The notes under the pieces were generated by a model. It worked only from the letters and a program-made list of their open reading frames with translations. It did not search any database and had not been told where the DNA came from. From Smallanthus sonchifolius (Eukaryota > Streptophyta > Magnoliopsida > Asterales > Asteraceae): a stretch of DNA of 64,000 nt. Below are positions 1-12,014 of the stretch, piece after piece (the first letter of the stretch is position 1; each line of letters opens with the position of its first letter). The position numbers and the translations under genes were made by a program. The DNA lies in the NCBI GenBank assembly GCA_023525975.1, contig CM042038.1:12409272-12473271 (forward strand), written 5' to 3'.

Positions 1-177
1 TTCAGACATGCAGTGGAATCAAACTAATTAACCACTTTTTAAGTAAGAGTTTAGTTTGCAGCAGGCATGCTCTGACTTCCCTCCATTCACAGAAATCTAA
101 ACAAAACTGTTTGTCCTATACCTGCATTGCATATATTTTAGATGTTCATTTTCTTCTTTATATATATTAATCGCTTA

Positions 178-396
178 ATATATTATCATGGCCAGGGTGG
201 TTTTCTCAAAGAGTTTCCCCTCTGTGGAGGTCATGTGTTTGAATCTTGCCAGGTGCACTTCATAAAAACTAGGAACACCCTCTGCAGATTTCGAATTCCT
301 TGGGGGATGTTCAGGTAGACTGGTGTATGAGCCTCCCCTGGTGGGACGTGCCAGTTGAGTCCACGTCATTAAAAAAAATATATATATTATCATGGC
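178..396 (+). mobile_element. tRNA-derived SINE with 15-bp target-site duplication
   Basis: A short non-coding retroposon. An A-box-like stretch (TGGCCAGGGTGG, about 190-201) and a B-box-like stretch (GTGTTTGAATCTT, about 234-246) sit where a tRNA-derived RNA polymerase III promoter would have them. The body ends in an A-rich tail (371-381). The same 15 bases, ATATATTATCATGGC, flank it at 178-192 and 382-396, which is the long duplication expected from LINE-driven retroposition. The body is therefore about 193-381. It has no coding capacity. The family name is unknown to me. Confidence 0.75.
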
Positions 397-676
397 ATTC
401 ACTCAATTCATAAAAGATATTAAAGTTTCAAAAAGTTTTAGAAAGTCGTATAAGTAATCTCCTTATTCTAATATATAATTGTTAGAATTGTAAAACTAAC
501 CTTTTCTTTTTCATTTTGATTTCTATATAATAAATGCATCTTATGCTATGTGATAATCATGTTACATATCAACATATTCTTTTTAGTTTTATTAGTACTA
601 AAAACATATTTTTCTTCAAATGATCAGAAATGATAATATACTTTTACACATTTACCAGTATGATAAAGAAATTAAC
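397..676. other. AT-rich intergenic sequence
   Basis: No gene, repeat boundary or RNA feature was recognised here. Confidence 0.5.
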
Positions 677-2316
677 GTTATAATTAGGCATGGCAAACTA
701 GGCGGGTCGGTCGGGTTCGGGTCACGGGTCATACCGGGTTCGGGTCAGAATGGGTTAGGAGCAAAATGACTTCGAGTCAAAACGTGTTTGTAGCAAAATT
801 AATCCGAGTCAAAACGAGTCGTTTTTTAAAAAAAAAAACTATTAATTATGTTCGAGTCCTAATGACTTCGCCACCACCCGCCCCCACCCTACCCTACCCA
901 ACCCTACCCCCACCCACCCCACCCCACCCCACCCACCCCCATCCCACCCCACCCACCTCCCCCGTCACGCCATTGCCCGATTGCCGCCGCCACCACCGTC
1001 GCCACCCACCCTACCCTCACCCTACCCCCACCCACCCCTCACCCTACCCCAAACCCACACACCCCCACCCTACCCCCGCCTCACCCCGACCCACCCCGCC
1101 ACGCCATCGCCCGATTGCCGCCACCACCGTCGCCACCCACCTACCCTCACCCTATCCTAATCCTACCCCCACCCACCTTACCCCTACCCCCTCCCCACCC
1201 ACCCACCCACCCACCCACTCCCACCACACCCCACCACGCCGACATCGCTCGATCGCCGCCAACCCCCACCCCCACCCTACCCCTACCCCCACCCCACCCC
1301 ACCCCTACCCCCACCCCACCCACCAACCCTCACCCTATGCCCACCCACCCACCCTCTACCCTCCACCACACCCCGCCACGCAGCCATCGCCCGATCGCCG
1401 CCACCCACCCATCACAACCCACCACGCCGCCACGGTGGTGGCGGCGATCGGGCGATGACGGGGTGTGGTGGGGGTGGGGTGGTGGGTAAGGGTGGGGGGT
1501 GGAGTGCGGGGTAAGAGTGGGGGTGTGGGTCTGGGGTGGGTAGGGGTGGGTGGGTGGTGACGGTGGAGGCGGAGATCGGGCGATTGAGGCGTGGTGGGGG
1601 GTGGGGTGGGGGTGGGTTGGTGGGTGGCGACGGTGGTGGCGGCGATCGAGCGATGGCGGCGTGTGATGGGTGGGGTGGGTAAGGGTGGAGTGGGTGGCGA
1701 CGGTGGTGGCGGCGATCGGGCGATGGTGGCGTGGTGGTGTGGGGGTGGCGTGGGGTAGGTTGCTGCGACAGGCGGTGGCCGGTGGTTCGCGGCGAATGCG
1801 AGTGGCGGTGGTGGCGGTGACGGGTGGGTGGCATCCTGGCATCGGGTGGTGTTGGCGGCGGCAAAGAGTCGAACACAGCAGGACGTCGGGTGGTGGTGGT
1901 GGTGGTGGTGGGAAGGGGTGGTGGTGGTGGCGGGGCAGCGGTGGGGGGAGTTGTGTGGCAGGAGGCGGCAGCAGCAGGGAAGGGGTGGCGAGGGGGCGCC
2001 GACGCGCCGATGTGACGGTGGTGGGTGGCGAGGGTAGTGGGTGGCGAGGCGGCGGTAGGGCGGTGGGTGGTGGCGTGACGTTGGTGGGGTGGCTATCCCA
2101 TTTGCATTATTTTTAAATGAATAAGTTTTATAATACATTTTGACAAATTGAATAATTTGAGGTGAACCAAATTGACCCGTCAACTAATCTGAGGTGACCA
2201 AAATTGATACGTTGACTAATATAATATGATCCAAATTGGCCCGTATACAATTAATTTTTTACCTAAATCAACTCATTTTTTGAATAATGGGTTAAGATTG
2301 ACACCCTAGTTATAAT
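677..2316. mobile_element. Non-autonomous hAT-type element with opposed C-rich and G-rich arrays
   Basis: The element runs 685-2308. It begins TAGGCATGGCAAAC and ends so that its reverse complement begins TAGGGTGTCAATC, giving imperfect hAT-like terminal inverted repeats. A perfect 8-bp duplication, GTTATAAT, flanks it at 677-684 and 2309-2316, which is the size hAT transposases make. The interior (about 860-2090) is a C-rich array up to about 1430 and a G-rich array after it. Both share motifs around CGCCATCGCCCGATCGCCGC, so the whole interior is a large inverted repeat. Long open frames over it are low-complexity Pro/His/Thr or Gly/Trp translations and are not genes. Confidence 0.8.
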
Positions 2317-2497
2317 CATTGCTACCAAAAATTAATGAATTAAATTCTCTCTCCATGTGCATGAGAATACCGTACAGGAAATAAGCACAAGGCAAAGAGT
2401 GGGGGGGCACATGTCCTTAAGAATGTTCCCTTAATTTACACTCTTCCCCTTTTAACACGTACTCAATTTCTTTTTAAAATAGCACACGATTTTTTGA

Positions 2498-3545
2498 GTA
2501 AACCGCAAAGCGTTCATGTGGTTTATACCATGCATCACTGTTTATCCTTCACTTCCAATTTTCGTTAATCAAGTCCTTGTTGTTTTCAATCGAGTCCTTA
2601 CCCCAATCTACTGTTAAATTGATTTTAAAAAACAAGTGTGTAAAGACCATAATACCCCCATTACTTTATATTCTTCTCCAAATGTTTTCCTCATTTTCTC
2701 ACGACCATGCCTCCAAATCTGTTACAACCATCACCACCATGAATACAAATGTAAAAGAGGAAAACATTTCAAAACCATGTAATGTTGTAATGGTTTGTAA
2801 ACCCGATCATTTAAAACCTTGAAACATTTAAGGGGTAAAATTCATTACCAAAAAACCCTTAAACAAACGATAATCTTTATCTTCACCCTATAATATAGGC
2901 ATCCCTAACTTACTAACAATCTAATCTATCTGTTTTGCCACATTCAAACTCAAATTTGAGGTTCTAGTTGAACAGGAACTTCAAGGTCACCTTGCATTGC
3001 ACCACAAGATGGGTAATGTTACCAGTTATCCTCATTCCGGCTACAACAAATACCAACTTTAGTAAGTCCAGGTGGTTGTAAACACAGATTGGGGCAAAAT
3101 GAAGCTTACCTATGACATGATCGTTCTCTAGAGTTGCCGTAAATCTGATTGGAAGCACCATCATCCTCAAGTGCAACCGGTGGGACTGTCGGAGTGATGA
3201 GCGACGTGGGTGCGATGGGTGGGATGGATGGTCGGCCAACGGTGATAAGATGAAGGAGGAGGATGAAGTCGGGTTGGGAGAGGATGAGGGATGACGAGTG
3301 TAAAAAAAGGTTGGGGGAGGGATGCAATTGGCAACAAATGGGTGTAATGGTGAGAAAAGTCATGCGAATTGCCCCTCCACTCTAACGGTCCGTTGCTAGT
3401 TTTTAACGGGAGTTGTAGCGGTAGTTAGGAGGAGGGATTTGATTGGCAAGATTTGGAAACAACAGGGACTTGATTGGTGAAAATTGGAAATGGGGGATGA
3501 ACAGTGATATTCGGTGTAAACCAGAGGGACGCAAATTACAACCAC
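2498..3545. mobile_element. TIR element, superfamily unsure (MULE-like)
   Basis: About 100 bases at the left (from about 2505) reappear in reverse complement at the right (to about 3540). Both arms share blocks such as TGGTTTA, ATCACTGTT, TTCCAATTTTC and AATCAAGTCC. The spacing between arms is about 0.85 kb. The exact termini and a target duplication could not be fixed. Open frames inside (for example near 2964-3363) have no recognisable domain. The long degenerate TIR suggests a MULE-type non-autonomous element, but this is inference. Confidence 0.5.
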
Positions 3546-4450
3546 CAAGAAAAACAAACCAAGATCAACTACACATCAAAACAAGAAAAATAAACGACTT
3601 CCATTGATACCAAGTTAAAAACGTTGCCTTGGATCCGTTCCAAACCCATAGAAAATCATATCCAGTTTGAAGTTGGAAAAGCAAAGATGTATATTAAAAT
3701 TAACACTTTTTTGGGGATTACATGTAGGCATGTTTGCTTGGTATTTAATAAATAGTAGAAAAGGTCCCTCCTGGTTCTTTGTTCCAGCTTAGAGTTCAGA
3801 AAACACCATCATTCCTTCTTTAATATATTCTATGATTAATTTATTATGTATTGGGTTAACATTCTATTCAAACAACCACCTCCACGATGTGCTGCCAATC
3901 CATACGCCACCATTAGTTTAAGTTTAATTAATTAATAATTATTATGAACCGTAAGCTTATTTGTAATTGATGTATATTAATCTATTATATCCATGTTGAT
4001 ATAATTAAAAATAAACTAGACAGGTAATTAATATCATCGATCATTTCTTAGCCAAGAATACCCCTCTGCTTTACCTGTAATTAATTTGTTTATTAAGATG
4101 ATCGACAGATGCCCTTAATTTTCAGTTTCTTTTTTTAGCAGTTTAATTCGATCGTCCTCCATCTCCCGTTCTCCACCATATGATATTATAATATCTTAGT
4201 TCACATCATTATATGTAAGATATGTGCATATGTATAAGTATTTTTCCATATAAATTTTTCATGCATGCTTGCAATGCAATTTATTAAATTTTTAAGCTTA
4301 ATAAATTACCCATTATTAATCATACAACTTTTTATTTCTTTCAAAATTTATCAAATATGTTACTAACTTACTATTTCTTACTACAACGATTTAATGTTTT
4401 TAATTTTTAGTATTGTTGCACAAAGTGACCTTGAGAAGCGGTGTGGATGT
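3546..4450. other. AT-rich intergenic sequence
   Basis: No coding frame, RNA gene or repeat end is supported in this stretch. Confidence 0.5.
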
Positions 4451-4453
4451 TTA

Positions 4454-4560
4454 CCCTACAAGAAAACAGACCTATAGCGACGAAATAAATAACACTTTTA
4501 GCGACGGAACATTTACCAGATTTGTTTTTTGTTTTGTGTGTACTAATATGATTTACCATG
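4454..4560 (+). mobile_element. CACTA 5'-terminus remnant
   Basis: The sequence CCTACAAGAAAACAGACC followed by TATAGCGACG resembles a CACTA start (CACTACAAGAAAA) with its first bases mutated. It then resembles a subterminal GCGACG repeat, and a second GCGACGG follows at about 4501. No matching 3' end was found, so this is an eroded fragment of a family different from the large CACTA element next door. Confidence 0.5.
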
Positions 4561-4584
4561 AATATATGATTTATCCCTAAGCGA

Positions 4585-4710
4585 CATTTTGGTGGTAAGG
4601 TGTCTCTGCTCTATTCAAGAGGGTGAAAGGTTCAAATCCTATAGAGTGAAGGTATAGGTGGTTAATATGAGTAATGCTTTAGAAGTCGTTTTAAAAAAAT
4701 AATAAAGCAA
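4585..4710 (+). mobile_element. tRNA-like SINE fragment
   Basis: A B-box match, GGTTCAAATCC (about 4630-4640), lies about 40 bases after a weaker A-box-like GGTGGTAAGGTG, and an A-rich tail follows near 4690. The spacing fits a tRNA-derived polymerase III promoter. No cloverleaf closes cleanly, so a SINE remnant is more likely than a functional tRNA gene. No target duplication was found. Confidence 0.4.
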
Positions 4711-5499
4711 ATAACAAATTATGTCTTTTAAGTATTTACCAAATTCCAGTATATGTTATTTCACTAAGGTCACTACAAGGAAATGACCATGTGCTGACGT
4801 CGCCTATACGGACGACACATGTCGTCGATATAGGTGAAAACCAAAATTTTGAATGGGACACCCTATAGCGACGACATGTCGTCGCTATAGGGTTGAGGCA
4901 GATTGAAGGGAAAACTGACGCCCAATGAATTTTTGGGGAAAACCTATACCGACGACATGTCGTCGGTATATGGTAATTTTGATTTTCTTTTTGTTTTTTT
5001 TAATATAATAATTTTTCTTCGGTCAATTTTTTTTAAATTAAAAAAATTTTGGAATGCCCTATACCGGCGACATGTCATCGGCATAGGATTTTTTACTTTA
5101 TTGACTGGTCAAAACCCTACGAATCATATACCGACGACATGTCGTCGGTACATGCAACCTACAACGCCGATGTAATAGCCTATACCGACGACATGTCGTC
5201 GATATAGGTCTCAGCGCGAATTAACACAAAAAACAGCTTTCTGCTTCCCATTTCCACAAAAAAATCAATCTCTCTCTCTCCAGCGATTTCACGAGTTTTG
5301 GGTATTTTGTGGAGCAATCTTCACCAATCTCTAGGGTTTTGAGGTGAGTTAACATCTATGTTTCAATCTTGACAAGAAAATCAACATTTTTGGGTTTTTG
5401 GCTTAATTTCTTTGATTTTTGTTAGGTGTTTGAAGCTTTAAACATTTTTAAGGATTTCAAGGTATTTGAAGCTAATTTGCAAACTTGGTTAGTAATTTT

Positions 5500-6240
5500 T
5501 CTACAAATTAGGTTTAGATGTATGTTTGTATGTATATGTTTGTGTTTATTTGTATGTGTGTATATATGATTTAGATTAATGATTTTATAAATATTTATGT
5601 AATTTTATGATAAAATTAGGGCATTTACACATATTTATATATGTAATTTTATGATGAAAAAGGCTTACACCCCTAATGTATGTATGTGTTATGTATGTAT
5701 GAGTATGTATATTTGTATGTATGATAGAATTATTAAATTATGATTAGTGTATGTCATTTGGTTTAGATGTGTGATTATTTTATATAATTTAGCTTATGTA
5801 AATTAGTGTTTGTATGTATGTGTGTAATTTGTGTTTATGATGATTAGTTTATGATGATTAGTTTGAATGTTTAGTTTGTATGTATGTGTGTAATTTGTGT
5901 TTATGATGATTAGTTTGAATGTTTAGTTTGTATGTATGTGTATGTATGTGTGTAATTTGTGTTTATGATAATTAGTTTGAATGTTTAGTTGGTATGTATG
6001 TGTGTAATTTGTGTTTATAATGATTAGTTTGAATGTTTAGTTTGTATGTATGTGTATGTACGTGTGTAATTTGTGTTTATTATCATTAGTTTGGATGATT
6101 AGTTTGTATATATGTGTGTATTTTGTGTTTATGATGATTAGTTAATATGAATGTATATATGTGTATGCATGTTTGTATGTATATGTTTGTAATTATGTAA
6201 TTGTGTTTTTATTTATGTATGTATATATGTAATTGGAAAT
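5500..6240 (+). repeat. TGTATGTGTG-rich simple and tandem repeat
   Basis: Within the CACTA 5' region, units like TTTGTATGTATGTGTGTAAT and GATGATTAGTTTGAATG repeat several times between about 5770 and 6130, surrounded by TATG/TGTA simple sequence. The same block in reverse complement forms part of the deleted CACTA copy (about 23553-23870), where the internal deletion joins it to the second gene. Confidence 0.7.
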
Positions 6241-6434
6241 GCTGCTGATTTTTCTTAAATAGTCAACTCGATAAAATGTATACATATGAGATAGAATATT
6301 CAAAAAGTGGGTTAGGATCCACCGCCTTAGAGTACCGATCAAATCATATATATTCATTTATATCATTTATTACATGCACGTATATGTGTATGCTTATGAC
6401 ACTAGATATGGCAATTGATAAAAGCTAGGTTACA

Positions 6435-9400
6435 TTGGGAAATCGGAATTCTCCGGCTTTCTTAAGCGGTCTTCGCAACTTTATAGAGACGGTCAAGAAC
6501 CATGTCGACGGTCGAGCTAGAGCGTTTTTCCCGTGTAGACGTTGTTGTAATGCGTGTCAACAGGATTTGAACACGATATATGGCCACATACATGACCGTA
6601 GGTTTCTACAATCATATCAGAATTAGATTTATCGTGGTGAACAACATCCTCGTGTGGCGGAGATAGCATCACTTTTTGCCCCAAGAACAACACCAACTCC
6701 TCCAATAACTACAACAACAAATAATGAGATGTTTGATGCCATAGATGATGTGATGGCAGAGCAAAATACAAACGAGGATAATATAGATGAAGATGGAACT
6801 GGTTCAGACCCAGAGTTTGATGCGTGTTTGAGGAGCTAAATAAGGAGTTATACCCCGGTTGTAGTCAAATGTCTTCCCTAAACTTCATAGCCAAATTGAT
6901 GCATATCAAAGTTATCAACAAATGGACGAATAGTTCGTTTGACCAACTGTTAGAGCTTCTACAAATTGCAATGCCGAAGGAAAATCTCGTTCCAGCGTCA
7001 CACTATGAAGCTAAGAAGAATCTGAGTAAGATTGGGTTAGGATATCAGTCTATCCATGCTTGCATTAATGATTGTGCATTGTTTTGGAAGGAGAATGAAT
7101 CAATGCAAAACTGTCCGGTTTATAATGAGAGCAGATGGGTTGATAAAAATACAAAGGGGAAGAAAGTACCACATAAAGTGTTGCGCTACTTTCCTTTAAC
7201 TTCACGGCTTCGACGAAGGTAGTTCAAGATTAACGGCAAAAGAAATGATCTTTCATAATACTGGACGCTCAACGGATGGTATGATGCGACATCCGGTTGA
7301 TGGGAAGGCATGGCAAGAATTTGATGAGAAATATCGGATTTTGCTAAAGAACCAAGGAATGTCCGCTTAGGTTTGGCTGCCGATGGTTTTAATCCGTTCG
7401 GTAACATGAGTCAGACTTACAGTATGTGGCCGGTAGTGTTAACAACATATAATACACCACCGTGGTTATATATGAAAGAGTCTTCTTTCATGTTAACCTT
7501 GCTAATTCCCGGGCCTAAATCACCTAGTAAGGACATTGATGTATTCTTAAGGCCTTTGGTTGATGAGTTGAAAATGTTGTGGGCTGAAGGAGTCCAGGTG
7601 AGAGATGCATCAACCAAAACTGTATTTAGGATGCATGATGCACTGTTATGGACTATCAACGATTATCCTGCTCGTAGTAGCTTTTCTGGATGGAGTGGTC
7701 AAGGTTATAAAGCATGCCCTACGTATAACATTGACACACCTTCGTGCGCTATAACGAATAAGATAACTTTTGTTAGACACAGAAGATTCTTGCCTAGAAA
7801 GCATAAATGGAGGAACGATCTGTCGTTTGATGGCAAGAAAGAGACAAAACATCCTCCCCGACGATTGACTAATGCTCAAATATTAGAACAACTAAAAAAT
7901 CTCCCAGATCGTGTTCCGGGGAAACATCCAATGTATGGAGGGGCAAAAAGAAAGCGTCTTACATCAGAGTTGAATTGGACTAAATGAAGTATCTTCTTTG
8001 AGCTGGATTATTGGTCTTCTCTGCTTTTAAAACACAATCTTGATGTTATGCACGTGGAGAAAAATGTGTGTGAGAGTTTATTGGGTACTTTGTTGATGAA
8101 CGATAAATCAAAAGACACACACAAAGCCTGCAAAGACTCGGAAAATATGGGTATTCGACATAACCTGTGGCTAACACAAAAAAACAACAAGTTGTACTAA
8201 TCACAAGCTCCTTACTCTTTCACACCCAGTGATCGAGAACGCTTTTGTCAGTTTATTCGAGGAGTGAGACTGCCTGATGGATTTGGATCGAATTTCAAAA
8301 TAAGGTACTTCCCAATGATTCAAATATAATTGGGTTAAAGTCCCATGGTTATCACATCCTCATGTAACGATTGCTGCCAATAGGGGTACGATCGGGTCTG
8401 CACAAAAATGTTTCAACAACAATCAATGACGTTTGCACATTCTTTCAAAAAATTTGTGTAGATGTGAAAGACATGTATGAAGCAAATGAGGAAGTGGTTA
8501 AGATATTATGCAATTTGGAAATGATATATCCTCCAACATTTTTTGACATAATGGTTCATCTCATTCTTCATTTACCTGAAGAAGCTATTCTTGGTGGATG
8601 TATCCTTTTGAAAGATACATGAAAAAGCTCAAAGCATATGTTAGAAACAAAGCCAAACCTGAAGGCTCAATTGCGGAGGGTTATGTTGCAGATGAAGCCT
8701 TGACATTCTGCTCTATGTATCTGGACGGTATGCAGACCAAATTTAACTAACCAGATAGAAATACATATGCTGGCATTCCCAAAAGGCAGTTTCAAGTGTT
8801 TTCTTCACAATGTCGACCAATATCGAAAAAGAAATCAAGGCGCTCTCTGAACATGCCAACAAATTATTACAATGGTTCGTGTTGAACAACTGCGATGAAA
8901 TCAAAGCCTACAAATCATAAGTTTTTTTGTCCATCTACCCGTGATAAACTATTATTATATTTTCATTTAATTCTACTAATTTAAATTTTATTTTGTCCAT
9001 CTACCAGTGAATTTGAATCTAAATTTCCTGAATGCAATATGCAAACCGATTTTTCTTCATGGTTAAAATATGAAGCAAATGTATTTTCATTTTCATCTTC
9101 TACACCCGATAACAAAGAATTAAGGGCATTGGCACATGGTCCATTGTACGCATCTTCTTACACTGCTTACATAGTCAATGGTGTTAGATTTGTGGTACAA
9201 AATTGTGATTCCCGACGCACTACTCAGAACAGTGGTGTGGTTACAATAGGAGAAGACGATACTCCATTTTATGGTAAACTAGAGGAGATCATAGAGTTGA
9301 ACTACATAGATGGTTACTCGGTTGTTTTATTCCGTTGTAAATGGTTCGACACGAGAGGTAAAAGATTAATTAAGCAAAACAATACTACTATAATTGACAT

Positions 9401-10182
9401 TGGCCGTGATTGGTATGTTGGCAAAGAATGGTATGATGATGTCCAATATATATTAGCGACATAGGCTAAACAAGTGTTCTATTTTCGAGATCATTCTCGA
9501 ACCACTGGCCAATGGAGGGTTGTTGAGGACGTTCACCATCGGAAGCTTTGGGATCATCCTAGTGTTGTTAATGAGATAGATATATTGCACGACACTCAAT
9601 CAAATGATTATACTTTGGTTGTAGACACCGGATGCGAAGGTGGTGAATCAAGTCACGTAGGTGGTGACCAAACTCCGATTCCCCATGTTGATAGTCAATC
9701 TATTACACGGGAAACTTAATCATTTTTTGGTAACTTGGTTGTCGACTTAGGCTACTTGCCTATGCGTACAACTTTAAATGAGATAAGTTAATCCTAGTGT
9801 TGTTAATGAGATAGATATATTGCACGACACTCAATCAAATGATTATACTTTGGTTATCGACACCGGATGCGAAGGTGGAGAATCAAGTCACGTAGGTGGT
9901 GACCAAACTCCGATTCCCCATGTTGATAGTCAATCTATTACACGGGAAACTTAATCATTTTTTGGTAACTTGGTTGTCGACTTAGGCTACTTGCCTATGC
10001 GTACAACTTTAAATGAGGGTGGTGACCCAAGTCATGTTGCCTCGATTGATCTCGATGAAAGTTTTATTAATGATGATGAAGAAGATGCATACAATTCAGA
10101 TGATGAAGACGAAATAAATGACGACGATGAAGAAGCTGATGATGTTGTTGACACACGTTATTTTAGTGATGATTCTGATTGA
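6435..10182 (+). pseudogene. TNP2-like CACTA transposase, multiply broken
   Basis: This encoded the catalytic CACTA transposase. Domains appear in family order. A transposase-associated N-terminal zinc motif lies at about 6460-6660 (CRRC and CQQD region, then a Y-R-G-E block). The Transposase_21 domain runs about 6990-8180, with conserved blocks ELYPGC, ALFWKEN, VLRYFPLT, DGFNPFGNMS, SMWPVVL, LIPGPKSP and LDVMHVEKNV. A DUF4218-like block lies at 8371-8760 (PPTFFDIMVHL) and a DUF4216-like block at about 9180-9550 (FRCKWFD). An acidic Asp/Glu tail ends at 10182. An in-frame TAG at 6624-6626 stands where Trp is expected before IYRGE. Frameshifts follow near 6820-6835 and 7220, with a stop at 7985 and more breaks after it. 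The frame cannot be translated through, so this is a decayed gene. Confidence 0.88.
9556..10017 (+). repeat. Direct duplication, period 235 bp, in the transposase 3' end
   Basis: The segment 9556-9782 is repeated almost exactly at 9791-10017. Both contain GATATATTGCACGACACTC and TTGCCTATGCGTACAAC. Eight bases separate the copies. Each copy includes a stop after GGGAAACT. The near identity means the duplication is recent compared with the frameshifts elsewhere in the gene. Confidence 0.9.
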
Positions 10183-10270
10183 ATGTATTTTAAAAATATA
10201 CTATTTGTCTTTGTTAATTAATAATTATTTGTGCTTACTAATAAATTTTGTTGTAGGAAAAAGGGCAACA

Positions 10271-12014
10271 ATGGCGCAATCACACGATGGAGATGGTGGA
10301 GACGGGGGTCCGTATCACTTCGACTCGGGTTGTGCGACTGGATCTGGTGGTAAGTTACTTGTTAGTGTTTAATAGATGTCTTTATAATTGCCTAACTTTT
10401 GAATGTCATGTGTCAATGTAGGTAGTGCCTTCCAAAAAAGACAATCTAAAGGCAAAAACCTAAAATTGTATAAGAAATTTGAGCAAAATGGGAGGAAGCC
10501 TCTTCCCATTGATGAAGAACTTCATGGCGGGGGGTATAAGTTTGTGGGTCCCAACGCTTCGGATTTTATCCGTGCTATCTCATTGGAGGTTGAAAAGATT
10601 GTTCCTCCATATTATCCAAATTGGGCTAAGGTTCCAAATGAGAAGAAACGGGCCGTATATCCCACTCTTATAGTAAGTATAGATGTTTTATGATTACTTA
10701 TAATTTCATAACTATTAGATTTATAATTACTTTCCATTTGTACGATTATTTTGATCTGGACTCCTGGAGAAACACTGATAAGTGGCGAGGCGTTGAACTC
10801 GGAATCACCGCCGAGTGTCAGAGGGCGTATAAAGATCACAAGAGAGAGTAGAAAGTTCACTTCGAGGAGAATGGGGGATACGATGATGTGGAGGCGGCGA
10901 TGAATAATCCACCAGAATATCTTGATCAAGAAACTTGGGAGCCTTTGATTAATGAGCTGTTTTTAGATGCGAGCTATAAAAACCTCTCGGAGAAGAACAA
11001 ACAAAACCGATCACAACAACGTTACCCAAGTTACCATGGCAGCAAATCATACGCCCAGCGCCGACACATGGAGGTATGAAATACAATTGTTAGTATTATA
11101 TAAACATGCTTATTAATTCTTATTGATATTATTTTTGTTTTTCATATGGTACCGGCCCAATTGATGTGTTCAAATCGACCCATTATAAAGAAGGGACCGG
11201 TTGGGCCAACGCGACTGCATCATCAGATTATGTAAGTCAAATGATTTTGTTGTTAGACTTACTAGACTTAGAATATCCAAGTGTAACTTTAAACGGGTCA
11301 AAATGACCCAAACACACTTTAAGAGACTTAAAAAATCCAGCTTTAACTTTAAATGGGTCAAAATGACCCAAACACACTTTAATAAACTTAGAACATCCAA
11401 CTGTAACTTTAAACGGGTCAAAATGACTCAAACACACTTTAATAGACTTAGAACATCCAACTCGAGCCCAATTATTGAATATTTTTGCTAGTATTATTAG
11501 TATTTGTTGTTATTAGTGTTGGTTGATTGGAATTTGTGAATTTGAGTCGTTTATAACTTATAGTTTAACAGGTTGGTTATCTATTTTACATCAGTTATGC
11601 AGTCGAATTTTAGTAAAATAGTCAAGTGATTGTTTATTACATTGTTTAATGCAGGACCGAATCCAAGAGGAGTATACAAGATCCTCTGCTGAGTCTGGTG
11701 GTGACTCGTCTACTGTCGATGAGTTTGCATGCATGGAGTGTGCATTGGGTCATCGGCGTAGCCATATCAAGGGTGTCGGTCGTGTGGTGAGTAATCCCAC
11801 ACCGGATTTGTTCAGTACCCCCCCTCCACAACCACATTGGCAAGAAGTGGATGAGCGTGTAACTCAACTTCAACAAGTCCAAGATCAACAACAACGCGAA
11901 GCCCAACGAGAGGAAGAACGTCGTGTGCATAATCAACAAATGCTTGAAATGCAACGACAAATGGATGAAATGCGTCGAATGTGGGAACGCCGAACTAGCA
12001 ACGACGATAATTAG
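10271..12014 (+). pseudogene. Ptta/En/Spm (Transposase_24-like) second CACTA gene, spliced, broken
   Basis: The likely exons are 10271-10349, 10422-10672, 10744-11073, about 11146-11231 and 11655-12014. The first joins read in frame through GTAAG donors. Recognisable family blocks are YFDLDSW, AECQRAYKDHK, NPPEYLDQETW, the YPSYHGSKSYA block, and FKSTHYKEGTGWAN. The last exon ends in a Gln/Glu-rich coiled coil (about 11830-11990). Three lesions are visible: a TAG at 10849-10851 inside exon 3, AC instead of AG at the exon 3 acceptor (10742-10743), and no clean AG before exon 4. In En/Spm the second gene makes the subterminal-repeat binding protein; that role is inferred here. Confidence 0.82.
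11265..11468 (+). repeat. 60-bp intronic minisatellite
   Basis: Three-plus units of exactly 60 bp are aligned at 11281, 11341 and 11401. Each contains GGGTCAAAATGACCC (a 6-bp stem with an AAA loop) followed by AAACACACTTTAA. They sit in the last intron of the second CACTA gene. The deleted CACTA copy has the same array inverted at about 22925-23130. Confidence 0.88.

Noticed and set aside
766..1458. Long proline/histidine/threonine open frame in the C-rich array
   Set aside because: It is a translation of simple repeats. Overlapping frames on both strands are equally open, and the array lies inside a hAT-type element.
1330..2183. Overlapping minus-strand open frames up to 275 codons
   Set aside because: Same low-complexity cause. 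No stop codons arise because the repeat lacks T-rich triplets.
4585..4660. Functional tRNA gene
   Set aside because: The B box is good but no acceptor stem or anticodon arm closes, and an A-rich tail follows.
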